Positions 56,401-64,000 of a stretch of 64,000 nt of DNA are shown here, in pieces. The DNA lies in IMG/VR virus record IMGVR_UViG_3300031673_000026, positions 1-64,000 of that record; one strand, written 5' to 3'. The notes beneath the pieces are model-generated. The model saw only the letters and a program-made list of their open reading frames with translations, searched no databases and was not told where the DNA came from. The position numbers were made by a program, and so were the translations under genes. This stretch comes from a virus. Position 1 is the stretch's first letter, and each line of letters opens with the position of its first letter.

Positions 56401-56722
56401 GTTCGATAATATCACCTATAACGTTGGAGCCTGGTATCTACATGCGAATTTGCCACAGCGTGGCATGATAGAAATATCCAATAATGGGATCAACCACGTG
56501 CTGACCACGTCCGGGTACATATACTATGATATCAATATGACCGGGGCGGTATCCACCAAGGATATACTCGATGCCAGCGTTGGCGTCCTGGCGGTAGGCG
56601 ATAGCCAATCGCTTAACCTAACGGCCGATAGCTACATAAGTATCCGGGCATCCGTTGTCGATCTTGATTGCAATATATTTGAAACTGATGACGTTCATCT
56701 TGACAGCAACCTTGATACATAA
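56360..56722 (+). CDS. Structural-type protein of unknown function
   Basis: A 120-residue beta-rich protein (Asn/Tyr/Asp/Thr-rich, 'TSGYIYYDINMTGAVS'). ATG at 56360 is preferred because GGGGGT precedes it; ATG at 56333 lacks a site. Composition like a head decoration or fibre protein. Confidence 0.52.
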   Translation: MPKGKQDIKNTGYKFDNITYNVGAWYLHANLPQRGMIEISNNGINHVLTTSGYIYYDINMTGAVSTKDILDASVGVLAVGDSQSLNLTADSYISIRASVVDLDCNIFETDDVHLDSNLDT

Positions 56723-56732
56723 GGGGGACAAA

Positions 56733-57263
56733 ATGCCATTAAGTAGACTTATAGATCAGACGCCGGTATTAGAAGAGGTCCACGAGCTTTCTTGCCATTG
56801 GCATAATTGGGAGCTTTTCGGCGGATTGGCGGTAGTTCCTGACGGCGAGACGCATAGATGTGATTGGGACTCCATGGAACCGTTTCGGATGGTGCCGGGC
56901 AATGACACATATGGGGATTGGGTGCAAGTGCTAGGTTCAGAAGATACTCCCGTACGCAGCGGTGCACTAGAATATGACATGGACCGCATAATGATACACG
57001 ATGTTTCTAGTGACAGGGTATTGACCAGAATGCAATTTGGGTTCGGCCCTAACATTCAACAAATTTTCCTACAACAATCTTTCACAAATTACGGATATAG
57101 ACCATATAAGGAAACACAACCGAACACTTTCAAGATAAGGGTGAGTCAAGTGGATTCGGGACAAAAGGCATGGGCAAGATGCTGGGTCAAAGGTGTTTCG
57201 GGCGGATATATTGATTTTTATGTGTACGTTCACGAATACCCTTGTTTACCGATGCAGGTTTGA
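56733..57263 (+). CDS. Structural-type protein of unknown function
   Basis: A 176-residue protein; ATG at 56733 with GGGGGAC upstream. Trp/His-rich start ('SCHWHNWELFGGLAVVPDG') and a beta-rich end. It overlaps the convergent moron-like gene by 34 bases. Confidence 0.52.
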   Translation: MPLSRLIDQTPVLEEVHELSCHWHNWELFGGLAVVPDGETHRCDWDSMEPFRMVPGNDTYGDWVQVLGSEDTPVRSGALEYDMDRIMIHDVSSDRVLTRMQFGFGPNIQQIFLQQSFTNYGYRPYKETQPNTFKIRVSQVDSGQKAWARCWVKGVSGGYIDFYVYVHEYPCLPMQV

Positions 57264-57835
57264 TAGCGACACTCATTTTCAGCCTCGGCATTTTTTCGGT
57301 ATTCCTCCATGCTCCTAAGTTGCATCTCTAATGATGCGTGCGACCTTCTTGGGTACGGCATGACATGAATCGTGTGTTTGTATGCTCTGTCTGATTGGCA
57401 GTTGCGGCCCATGCTCCATTTATATTCAATGGAACGCCTAACGAATAGGTAATCAGAAAGGCGCGCTACAAAGTATTCCCGGATATAGTCACCGCTTGCA
57501 TACTCATCGCTACCATATGCAACCAATATAGATGCGTGAATAGGATTGAAATCAAATGCATCTTCACGGATACGGGTGGACGCACTGACATGGTAACATC
57601 TGTCATCAGAAAAATCAACACTATATAGCGTTAGCCCGCGATTGGCTATGTAGTGGGCTATGGAATGAGCGACGGCGCGCCTCATCCGCGTAATCGCATC
57701 CGGGTTGCGCGGCAGACTATCGACACTTATGGTATAATCGGTGCTGAGTGTAACGATACCCTTGTCCACCCTGGCGTCAACCTCAAGGGCGGGGTTACCG
57801 TAAAAAATATCACAATGTATTTCTTTTGATTTCAT
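57230..57835 (-). CDS. Opposite-strand cassette protein 2
   Basis: A 201-residue protein. Shares its layout with 57810-58433 ('VTLSTDYTISVDSL' here, 'VTLCVDYPVDKLRL' there, then 'MRRAVAHSIAHYI' vs 'MKRDVARIMMDHI'), so the two are paralogues. It is on the minus strand inside the plus-strand head module. ATG at 57835 with GAGGTG upstream. Function unknown. Confidence 0.62.
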   Translation of the reverse strand: MKSKEIHCDIFYGNPALEVDARVDKGIVTLSTDYTISVDSLPRNPDAITRMRRAVAHSIAHYIANRGLTLYSVDFSDDRCYHVSASTRIREDAFDFNPIHASILVAYGSDEYASGDYIREYFVARLSDYLFVRRSIEYKWSMGRNCQSDRAYKHTIHVMPYPRRSHASLEMQLRSMEEYRKNAEAENECRYQTCIGKQGYS

Positions 57836-58433
57836 AAAACACCTCAATGTCTCTCATGCTCTGTTCCAGCGATGTGTACCTGAGTGGCTCAATTTTCTTA
57901 ATACGCATCACCCCCCTGAATATAGCCCATAACCGCTCGTTTCTATATTGAAAATAGTTTACCAGTGGCTCACCGGATAGCAGATCGGTGAATGAATTTT
58001 TGAACTTTTCCGCCAGGATATCAATTGTCGCCGGTCCGGCTTCCGAAAAGGGCAGTTGCGCGCCTATGCCCCATTTAACGGTGCGACCGAATGGCTGTCT
58101 CCGCAGCCCTGATATCAAGTACCTCGTTTCAAAATCGACGTTAATCCGCTTATCGATCGGCAACCTTTCTTCCATGATGGCCTTGTCAACACTTATGGTA
58201 GCATGAATAGCATGCGACGCGCCATCTCCTTGAGAGGCACGGATAGTCATAAGCGTCCTATCCCTTGCGATATGGTCCATCATTATACGCGCCACATCGC
58301 GTTTCATGTCTACAAAGGCATTTTTATTATATAGTCGCAGTTTATCGACAGGATAATCTACACACAGGGTTACCTTGTCATCCCAATCGGGCTTACTTTC
58401 TGTGACCTTCATTATATCAGGATCATCATGCAT
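57810..58433 (-). CDS. Opposite-strand cassette protein 1
   Basis: A 207-residue protein, promoter-proximal member of the cassette; GGAGG precedes the ATG at 58433. No enzymatic motif. Separately promoted two-gene insertions in head modules are typical morons, often expressed in the prophage or early to change the host. Confidence 0.62.
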   Translation of the reverse strand: MHDDPDIMKVTESKPDWDDKVTLCVDYPVDKLRLYNKNAFVDMKRDVARIMMDHIARDRTLMTIRASQGDGASHAIHATISVDKAIMEERLPIDKRINVDFETRYLISGLRRQPFGRTVKWGIGAQLPFSEAGPATIDILAEKFKNSFTDLLSGEPLVNYFQYRNERLWAIFRGVMRIKKIEPLRYTSLEQSMRDIEVFYEIKRNTL

Positions 58434-58450
58434 AATTTACCTCCACCAAT

Positions 58451-58479
58451 ATTATAACGTAAATTAACGTAGAAAACAA
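58451..58479 (-). promoter_or_regulatory. Promoter of the opposite-strand cassette with palindrome
   Basis: Minus-strand TTGTTT (58479-58474), 17-base spacer, TATAAT (58456-58451). The spacer contains ACGTTAATTTACGT, a near-perfect 14-base palindrome, placed where a repressor would block polymerase. Likely a regulated promoter. Confidence 0.6.
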
Positions 58480-58520
58480 CAGGAAGACACAAAATAAGCT
58501 AAATCAGCGCAAAAAGCGCG

Positions 58521-58549
58521 TTGAAAAGTAGGTGCAAACGAAATAACAT
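58521..58549 (+). promoter_or_regulatory. Leaderless promoter L6
   Basis: TTGAAA (58521-58526), 17-base spacer, TAACAT (58544-58549), six bases, ATG at 58556. Back-to-back with the cassette promoter. Drives the protease-capsid operon. Confidence 0.8.
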
Positions 58550-58555
58550 AACTGC

Positions 58556-59578
58556 ATGATCGCAGAAATCTATCAAGATATAGCCGATGTAATGATCGGG
58601 AAACCTCATGAGCTGTTGTCCGAACAGGATATCGATGAAATCATAGGGAACTTCGATCCTCAAAGATTCGAGCCGCCCGTCGTATTAGAGCATGATGAGG
58701 ATGGGACAGCGAAAACGTTTCCGTTCAATCTAGGAAAAATCATGAAGCTGTACAAGGAAGGGCGCGCCCTATGGGCAAGGGTCGGGATGCATACAGCATT
58801 GGCGCAACTGATAAAAGATGGACTGGTCAAAGGTAGGAGTATTCAGTTTTTCAGGAACTATGAAAATACGGGAAAGGCCGGGATGAGGCATTTATCGTTC
58901 TTGGGAAAATCGCCCCCACAAATCAAGGGAATGCCGGCAGTGGCGCTAAGTGAAAATTATAACGATAACAATAAGGAATCCGTTACTATCGAATTCCAGG
59001 AAGAGGAGAAAAGATGCAAATTAGAACCGATAAATTTACGGGAGGGAGAGAAGATGCCTGATGTAAAAGAAAGTGTATTCACCCTTTCGCAGCATGAGGC
59101 GCTGCTTGACGCCGCTGTCGAAAAGGCGAAGAGCGACGCTGCGGTCATGCTTAGCGAAAAAGAAGCGGGGCTCAGCGGGGAAATAGAGAAGCTGAGCGAA
59201 ACCGTATCCGCTAAGGACGCTGAGATAACGACGCTGAGAGAAAGTATCGTCGCTCTTAGTGAAGAGAAAAAGAAAATTCAGATCGTTTCTTTTCTTAATG
59301 AAAACCAACTGAAATTCCTTCCCGCTCACAGGGAATCGATCGAAGCGGAGCTGATGGAACTGTCTGATAAGACAAGGGCGGTAAAAATGAAGAACATGGC
59401 GGAGTTGCCTGACATCATTGAGCTCGGAGAGCGCAGCGGAGCGAGTACAGCCGCTCCTATATCCTCCGCTGGGGGTGTAACGGCGGTGGAACGAGCCATG
59501 TTCGGACTCACGGAAGACGACATGCGAAAATACGGCGGGATGGCAGAGCGGGCACTTAACGCCGGGAGGCAAAAATGA
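58556..59578 (+). CDS. Mu gpI-like head protease and scaffold, leaderless
   Basis: A 340-residue protein. The first 150 residues are the protease ('HLSFLGKSPPQIKGMP' is the gpI signature; 'VVLEHDEDGTAKTFPFNLG' the active-site strand). Residues 200-275 form a scaffold coiled coil, and the C-terminus ends 'MRKYGGMAERALNAGRQK' style. In Mu, an internal start gives the scaffold gpZ; ATG 59054 after GGAGGGAGAG could do so here. Confidence 0.82.
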   Translation: MIAEIYQDIADVMIGKPHELLSEQDIDEIIGNFDPQRFEPPVVLEHDEDGTAKTFPFNLGKIMKLYKEGRALWARVGMHTALAQLIKDGLVKGRSIQFFRNYENTGKAGMRHLSFLGKSPPQIKGMPAVALSENYNDNNKESVTIEFQEEEKRCKLEPINLREGEKMPDVKESVFTLSQHEALLDAAVEKAKSDAAVMLSEKEAGLSGEIEKLSETVSAKDAEITTLRESIVALSEEKKKIQIVSFLNENQLKFLPAHRESIEAELMELSDKTRAVKMKNMAELPDIIELGERSGASTAAPISSAGGVTAVERAMFGLTEDDMRKYGGMAERALNAGRQK

Positions 59579-60657
59579 CGGCACTGGCAGCAGCAAATGA
59601 AGTATATGAGTTCGCTGAAGTCGGGCGACACGAAATCGAAGTCGCCGCTTCGACAACTATATATAAGGGGGCCGGTGTGTGTCTCGATACATCGACCGGT
59701 TACGGTGTTCCCGCATCCGATGCAAGCGGGTATATAAGCAAGGGCGTCAACCTGGCGGCAACCGTTGACAATAGTTCAGGTTCCAATGGGGACAAGAAGG
59801 TTGGCACGTTTACAAATAAGTACTTTCTCCTGACAGCGTCGGGCGCAAGCCAAACCTGGGAAGGGCAAATGTTATACTGGGTAGACGATGCAACGGTCGC
59901 CCTGGCGGCTTCGGTGACATACAATATCGCGGCGGGCCGCTGCGTAGAATACAGGAGTTCCACGAGGGTATGGGTAAACCTCATGGATACCGGGATCGAC
60001 ACGTTAACGGCCGGTACTGTAACGGCTTCTATGCCTGTTGTGGCGGATGAGAATAAGGATGTTGGGGATTTCAGGAACCTGGATGCTGTTAATATCGATG
60101 CCGGTTCCTCCGGTGTCGCCGGGTCGGTGGATGTATTCCCCACCACGGCGGCAAGCGGGAAGCTTGTGCTGACATGTGATGATCAGGCCGGAGATACCGC
60201 CGTTACGATCAGTGCTAACGCCATGGGGCAGGCGACTGCAATCGGCGTACCTGACCCCGGAGCCGCGTCAGCCTACTTCGTCCTTTCATCGGTTGCACTG
60301 ACAACAGAAGAGGCTACGACCCGATATCTCACCGTCGATATACCTGACATCTCAACGGCTAATTCCACCGGCCTAATATACTGCCCATACGCTGGCACGA
60401 TCACAAGTATCAAGTCCGTCCTGCACGGGGCGATTACTGTAGGGGATGCCGCGATAACCACCTACATCGGCAGCACGGCAATCACCGGCGGCGGCCTGAC
60501 AATTGCAACCGCGGGGTCCGCGAAAGGTGATATCGATACCGCGTCGCCATCCGGTCTCTATACGGTGGCAGTAGGCGATTACCTGGAAGCAATTTCAGAC
60601 GGCGGAAGTACTGACGCGGCAAGAGCGACCGTGACATTTGTGATCACGCTCACCTAA
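59575..60657 (+). CDS. Head decoration-like protein
   Basis: A 360-residue Ala/Gly/Thr-rich beta protein between scaffold and capsid, the usual place for the head decoration protein (gpD/Mu-like). Residues 1-150 resemble a DUF2190-type capsid stabiliser ('STGYGVPASDASGYISKGV'); the rest is an added beta domain. Overlaps the protease gene by 4 bases. Confidence 0.65.
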   Translation: MTALAAANEVYEFAEVGRHEIEVAASTTIYKGAGVCLDTSTGYGVPASDASGYISKGVNLAATVDNSSGSNGDKKVGTFTNKYFLLTASGASQTWEGQMLYWVDDATVALAASVTYNIAAGRCVEYRSSTRVWVNLMDTGIDTLTAGTVTASMPVVADENKDVGDFRNLDAVNIDAGSSGVAGSVDVFPTTAASGKLVLTCDDQAGDTAVTISANAMGQATAIGVPDPGAASAYFVLSSVALTTEEATTRYLTVDIPDISTANSTGLIYCPYAGTITSIKSVLHGAITVGDAAITTYIGSTAITGGGLTIATAGSAKGDIDTASPSGLYTVAVGDYLEAISDGGSTDAARATVTFVITLT

Positions 60658-60670
60658 TAGGAGGGAAAAG

Positions 60671-61561
60671 ATGGCAATAGGAGCAATAAGTGGCGGTACA
60701 CAAAAGGCCGCAATCACGGGAATATTTAAGCAGGTAGAGCAAATACAGGGCGGGGAGTACGTGGGGGAACTGATTATGGAAGTTCCTTCTAACGCGGCTT
60801 CCAATCTATATCAATGGTTTCTTAACGGAGTAATTGTCCGCGAGTGGATCGGCGCGAGGAAATACCGTCAAGGAAAAATGGCGGAATTCACTATTATCAA
60901 CAGAAAGTGGGAAATTTCCGAAGCGTGGGAACTGGATATGGTGGATGACAATCCGGAGATCATAGCTCAGGTGGTCAATCCGGTGGCACGGGCCATTGTC
61001 GAGCACAAATATCAATTGGCACTGGAAGCCCTAATCAATAATAACACGTGTTACGATGGGGGCGTGTTCTTCCGTACCAGTCACCCGTCATATCAGGAAG
61101 GTGTCACATTTTCCAACCTCCAGACCGGAACCGGAACGTCGGCAGCAAATATCCTGGCGGACTATAACACCTGTATGCTGAAATATCGCAGCATGAAAAA
61201 GGAAAACGGATACTCCCTATTCCCCGGCAATTTTACCGTTGGATGCCTGTATCCCCCGGCCCTGGACTCCGTAATGAGAACCAATTTCGCGGTCGCTAAG
61301 CAAGCTGGCGGTGGCGATAACCAATATCTGAACGCAGTCGCATTGAGGTCGTGTGGGGAGCTTTCCGATGCCAACGACTATTATTTCTACATTAAGGACG
61401 GCACCTATATGAAGCCTGTTGTTATTCAACTCCGAAAAAGCTTCGCCATGAAGTTCAAGGAAGATCGTGACGAAGAAAACCTTCTAAAATTACTTGGCGA
61501 CGCCAGGTATGAGGCCGCCGTGGGCTCGCCATATGTAATAACAAAAGTGACAAATACTTAA
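60671..61561 (+). CDS. Mu gpT-like major capsid protein
   Basis: A 296-residue HK97-fold capsid protein of the Mu gpT type: N-terminal 'WIGARKYRQGKMAEFTIINR' (E-loop), 'TSHPSYQEG', 'PPALDSVMRTNF' and 'VIQLRKSF'. TAGGAGG precedes the ATG. The order protease, decoration, capsid is the standard Mu head order. Confidence 0.9.
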   Translation: MAIGAISGGTQKAAITGIFKQVEQIQGGEYVGELIMEVPSNAASNLYQWFLNGVIVREWIGARKYRQGKMAEFTIINRKWEISEAWELDMVDDNPEIIAQVVNPVARAIVEHKYQLALEALINNNTCYDGGVFFRTSHPSYQEGVTFSNLQTGTGTSAANILADYNTCMLKYRSMKKENGYSLFPGNFTVGCLYPPALDSVMRTNFAVAKQAGGGDNQYLNAVALRSCGELSDANDYYFYIKDGTYMKPVVIQLRKSFAMKFKEDRDEENLLKLLGDARYEAAVGSPYVITKVTNT

Positions 61562-61579
61562 TCCAGGGAGAGACGGAAA

Positions 61580-62281
61580 ATGTACATAAAAAAATCTGTA
61601 CCTGAAATAGGCAGGATATACCTTAAGACTGCCGGTATCGAGGTGTCCGATGACTGGCAGGAAATTGGGGGGAGAACTGAACAAATCGCCTACCACGAAA
61701 GAAACGGCGAAGTGGTAGTAGTCGATGAAATCCCTGTTGAACCGGATATTATGCCCGACGGCAAGCTGGAAGGTGAAAGGCCAATTGAGAAAGGAATAAA
61801 GATAAGAAAGCTCCCGGGTATCGGAAAGATACTCCTGTCAAGGCCGAATAAAATCGAAGTAACGGAAACCTGGAAGGTACTTGATATCATAGAGCCTACC
61901 CCTGAGATCGCTATGAAAAAATGCAACGGTGAAATCGAGTGGGTGCCCTACGTTATCGGGGATGTAATTAATGAAGCGCGCAGGATAATGCCGGTCCCGG
62001 AATTTGAAAAAGTGAAAGAGGAAACGGAAGTGGTAGAGCCTGAACCGGAACCGATGAAAAGTGAAATCGAAGAAGAGGTATGGCCCATACCGGAAGTCAC
62101 GGAAGAAAAAACGATTCGAGACGTGCCGGGGATTGGCCCGGCCTATGCGGAAAAACTGTCACGGACTAAGATAAGGACTATTGAAGATATGATAGAAGCT
62201 GGCGCGAGCATGCTGGCGGAAATTTTAGGTTGCAAAGAAAGCAAGGCGGAAAATATTATCGCCGCCGCAAAAGAGGTATAA
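61580..62281 (+). CDS. Head protein with C-terminal helix-hairpin-helix
   Basis: A 233-residue protein with two 'LPGIGK'/'VPGIGP' elements. Residues about 178-233 ('IRDVPGIGPAYAEKLSRTKI' onward) form tandem helix-hairpin-helix motifs that bind DNA. Central part is Glu/Pro-rich. A DNA-binding domain here could help with DNA gripping or connector assembly. Confidence 0.65.
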   Translation: MYIKKSVPEIGRIYLKTAGIEVSDDWQEIGGRTEQIAYHERNGEVVVVDEIPVEPDIMPDGKLEGERPIEKGIKIRKLPGIGKILLSRPNKIEVTETWKVLDIIEPTPEIAMKKCNGEIEWVPYVIGDVINEARRIMPVPEFEKVKEETEVVEPEPEPMKSEIEEEVWPIPEVTEEKTIRDVPGIGPAYAEKLSRTKIRTIEDMIEAGASMLAEILGCKESKAENIIAAAKEV

Positions 62282-62284
62282 ATA

Positions 62285-62707
62285 GTGGCATATTGCACGC
62301 AGGCCGATATCGTCCTGGCAAAAAATGACGCACTGCTTAAGCAGTTGGCCCCGGATGGGGCTGGCGGTATCAGTGCGTCCATTATCACCGGGGCGATTAC
62401 TAACGCAGACGCTATAATCGACGGGTACATGTTATCTGGCGAATATACCGTGCCACTAACATCGCCACCCGGTATTATTAAGGAAATATCCGTCGGCCTG
62501 GCAATATGCTTCTTGTATGGGAGAAGCGACAATACTCCGGAACAAGAGGCCGTTGAGTGCGCACGGTGGCATGGTATACTCGACAAGTACGCGAAAGGAA
62601 CTATGTCTCTGGGTGCTGCCGATGTAACGAGTAATGTTGAGACGGTAACCCTTGTCAACTTCTACGATGAAGACCAGATCAGCAGCGACGCATTGGATTA
62701 CCCATGA
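62285..62707 (+). CDS. Gp36/DUF1320 head-tail adaptor
   Basis: A 140-residue protein: 'YCTQADIVLAKNDALLKQL' opening, 'ADAIIDGYMLSGEYTVPL', typical DUF1320 (Mu gp36) head completion. GTG start at 62285 after GAGGTATAAATA. Confidence 0.85.
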   Translation: MAYCTQADIVLAKNDALLKQLAPDGAGGISASIITGAITNADAIIDGYMLSGEYTVPLTSPPGIIKEISVGLAICFLYGRSDNTPEQEAVECARWHGILDKYAKGTMSLGAADVTSNVETVTLVNFYDEDQISSDALDYP

Positions 62708-63177
62708 TTGTCAATCTCAACTTAAAGAACATCTTCCGCGTGAAGAAAAACATGACAAAAATGGACCTCTCTCATATCGGGATTGAAGGTGTGGCGGATG
62801 TAAGAAAAAACTTCACCACGCAGGGCGGGAATATTGGTCTGACATGGGAACCGCTAAAAGTCCGGGCCGGGGATGCGTTACGCAATGTAGGAATCATGAT
62901 GAACTCAACCAGTTGGGTACAGAAGGGCGGTGTGATATATGTATTGGTGAGGCGGGTGCGGAGATGGAAAGGGAAAGTTATCAATATCGCGCAAATCCAA
63001 AACGATGGCTGCGTAATTAACGTAACCGCTAAGATGAGGAATTTCTTACATACAATTGGGATACACCTAAAGAAATCGACAACGAAAATCGTAATCCCCC
63101 CGCGAAAATTCATGGCGTTCTCCTGGTTTTTCAAACGTGAAGTTCTCCGCTGGATAAAAAAGGAAGTGATGTCATGA
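62704..63177 (+). CDS. Virion morphogenesis / tail completion protein (gpG-like)
   Basis: A 157-residue basic protein (many Arg/Lys, 'VLVRRVRRWKGKVINIA'). Position between DUF1320 and gp37-like proteins and the basic beta composition match Mu gpG/HK97 gp10-type proteins. 4-base overlaps both sides. Confidence 0.68.
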   Translation: MIVNLNLKNIFRVKKNMTKMDLSHIGIEGVADVRKNFTTQGGNIGLTWEPLKVRAGDALRNVGIMMNSTSWVQKGGVIYVLVRRVRRWKGKVINIAQIQNDGCVINVTAKMRNFLHTIGIHLKKSTTKIVIPPRKFMAFSWFFKREVLRWIKKEVMS

Positions 63178-63632
63178 GCGGACTCCATGAAATTCAAAAC
63201 GCACTAAAATCAAGGATATCAGGGAGTTTCACCGCTGCGAAAAGTGTCAATATCGTACCGGTTCGCGGGGCAAGCCAATTGCATTCGTACATAACGCCAT
63301 TAGTGGAAATTGTTTTTGCCGGCGGACCTTACAGCCCATCAAAAGGAAGCTCCGGCGGGATGAATCGATTCGACTTCCAGGTATTCATTGTGCAGGTCAA
63401 TTGGGCCGGTACAGATGTTACTACGGGCGGTGGCGGGGCAACGGGGCTTGCTGAAATGATCGACACGCTATTGCCGATCCTGGATGACTACCGGCTTACC
63501 GATGAGTTAGGCGGCATAATATCGGCCGCAACCATAGAGTCTTACATCGGAACCGGACTGCATCCCGTCGGTGACGGTTCTAATTACGCGGCTTCGATCG
63601 GGCTGCAAATATCGTATTATTATCACGTATGA
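63174..63632 (+). CDS. Mu gp37-like tail terminator
   Basis: A 152-residue protein resembling DUF1834 (Mu gp37): 'LVEIVFAGGPYSPSKGSSGG' and 'RFDFQVFIVQVNW'. Tail terminators cap the tail tube and join it to the head. Confidence 0.68.
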   Translation: MSGLHEIQNALKSRISGSFTAAKSVNIVPVRGASQLHSYITPLVEIVFAGGPYSPSKGSSGGMNRFDFQVFIVQVNWAGTDVTTGGGGATGLAEMIDTLLPILDDYRLTDELGGIISAATIESYIGTGLHPVGDGSNYAASIGLQISYYYHV

Positions 63633-63640
63633 GGAAGGAT

Positions 63641-63988
63641 ATGAAAAAGAAATTAAAAGAAGTAAAAGTTAAATACGTAGGACCTCACCCAAAAGTAAGG
63701 GTTATGGGATTGAGCGATTTCATCAATGGCAAGGAGATCATGTTTACCGTGCCTGGAAAAGTAACGATCGAAGCCGTCCCGGGAAAAACCTTGAAATTTG
63801 TAACGCTCGATTTCCCTGGTGGATATTGGTTGGAAACGTGGCGGGCTATTAGCGGCCTTCGGACGGACGATGGCTTTTCCATAGAGGAAATATATCATGA
63901 AGAAGCCGTGATCGAAGAGACCGCGATTGGAGAGGCTAAAACAAAAGAAATTAAAGCCAAAGAAGCTAAGAAAAACGAGGTAAAGTAA
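63641..63988 (+). CDS. Small tail-region protein
   Basis: A 115-residue protein with a charged Lys/Glu-rich C-terminus ('AKTKEIKAKEAKKNEVK'). ATG at 63641 follows GAGGAAGG; ATG at 63629 overlaps the previous stop but lacks a site. Between terminator and the next tail gene. Confidence 0.55.
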   Translation: MKKKLKEVKVKYVGPHPKVRVMGLSDFINGKEIMFTVPGKVTIEAVPGKTLKFVTLDFPGGYWLETWRAISGLRTDDGFSIEEIYHEEAVIEETAIGEAKTKEIKAKEAKKNEVK

Positions 63989-63989
63989 A

Positions 63990-64000
63990 ATGGCACTACC
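63990..64000 (+). CDS. Start of next tail gene, cut by window
   Basis: The last 11 bases open with ATG-GCA-CTA-CC, after GAGGTAAAGTAAA. By order this would be the tail sheath or tube protein. Confidence 0.5.

Noticed and set aside
51235-64000. Mu-like transposable prophage
   Set aside because: Only the head genes are Mu-like. No transposase A, B protein or repressor is seen, and a TerS/TerL pair is present.

Overview
The window is almost entirely one tailed double-stranded DNA bacteriophage genome. It has about 140 tightly packed genes, many joined by 4-base ATGA/GTGA overlaps, with strong GGAGG ribosome binding sites and TTGACA/TATAAT-type promoters. The head genes belong to the Mu-like family (DUF935 portal, gpF-type minor head protein, gpI-type protease/scaffold, gpT-type capsid, Gp36/DUF1320, gpG/gp37-like tail completion). 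No MuA/MuB transposase, integrase or lysogeny repressor was recognised, and packaging uses a TerS/TerL pair, so this is not a transposable phage. The host cannot be named from the sequence; promoters and ribosome binding sites only say it is a bacterium with an ordinary sigma-70-like polymerase. The right edge runs into tail genes while the left edge starts inside the tape measure gene, so the genome is probably circular or circularly permuted and slightly larger than 64 kb.

Layout: (1) 1-7020, plus strand: tape measure, tail hub, fibre-like proteins. (2) 7015-14579, minus strand: about 27 small accessory genes, a C5-cytosine-methyltransferase-like protein and a tRNA with a CAU anticodon. (3) 14580-14963: divergent control region. 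(4) 14964-21098, plus: small genes, a strong terminator, two TIM-barrel glycosidases, holin-like and spanin-like membrane proteins. (5) 21187-31395, plus: small early genes including a DUF1874/AcrIII-1-like anti-CRISPR ring nuclease candidate, then a RecT recombinase with an oddly rearranged nuclease partner. (6) 31399-32139: a ~0.7 kb highly structured non-coding RNA with its own promoter and terminator. (7) 32163-43801, plus: replication initiator, AAA+ helicase loader, ASCH, YopX-like, DUF1064 nuclease, DUF5131 and many zinc-ribbon miniproteins. (8) 43798-64000, plus: HTH / ParB-like / ABC-ATPase-GNAT / TerS operon, GH19 endolysin, TerL, portal, two ClpP-like proteins, a head protein fused to a metallopeptidase, an opposite-strand two-gene cassette, capsid and tail-completion genes.

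Regulation is unusually legible. Four copies of a ~75 bp promoter-leader cassette (two per strand) start the accessory operons and give ~30-base leaders with ribosome binding sites. A second class has six members, all with exactly 35 bases from the first base of the -35 box to an ATG, so the ATG falls at the expected transcription start. These predict leaderless mRNAs heading the glycosidase, terminase, head and other units.

Best candidates for new biology: the large structured RNA (31434-32139) with mutually exclusive 5' helices, the fixed-geometry leaderless promoter class, the ParB/ABC-GNAT operon fused to the packaging genes, and the putative type III anti-CRISPR.
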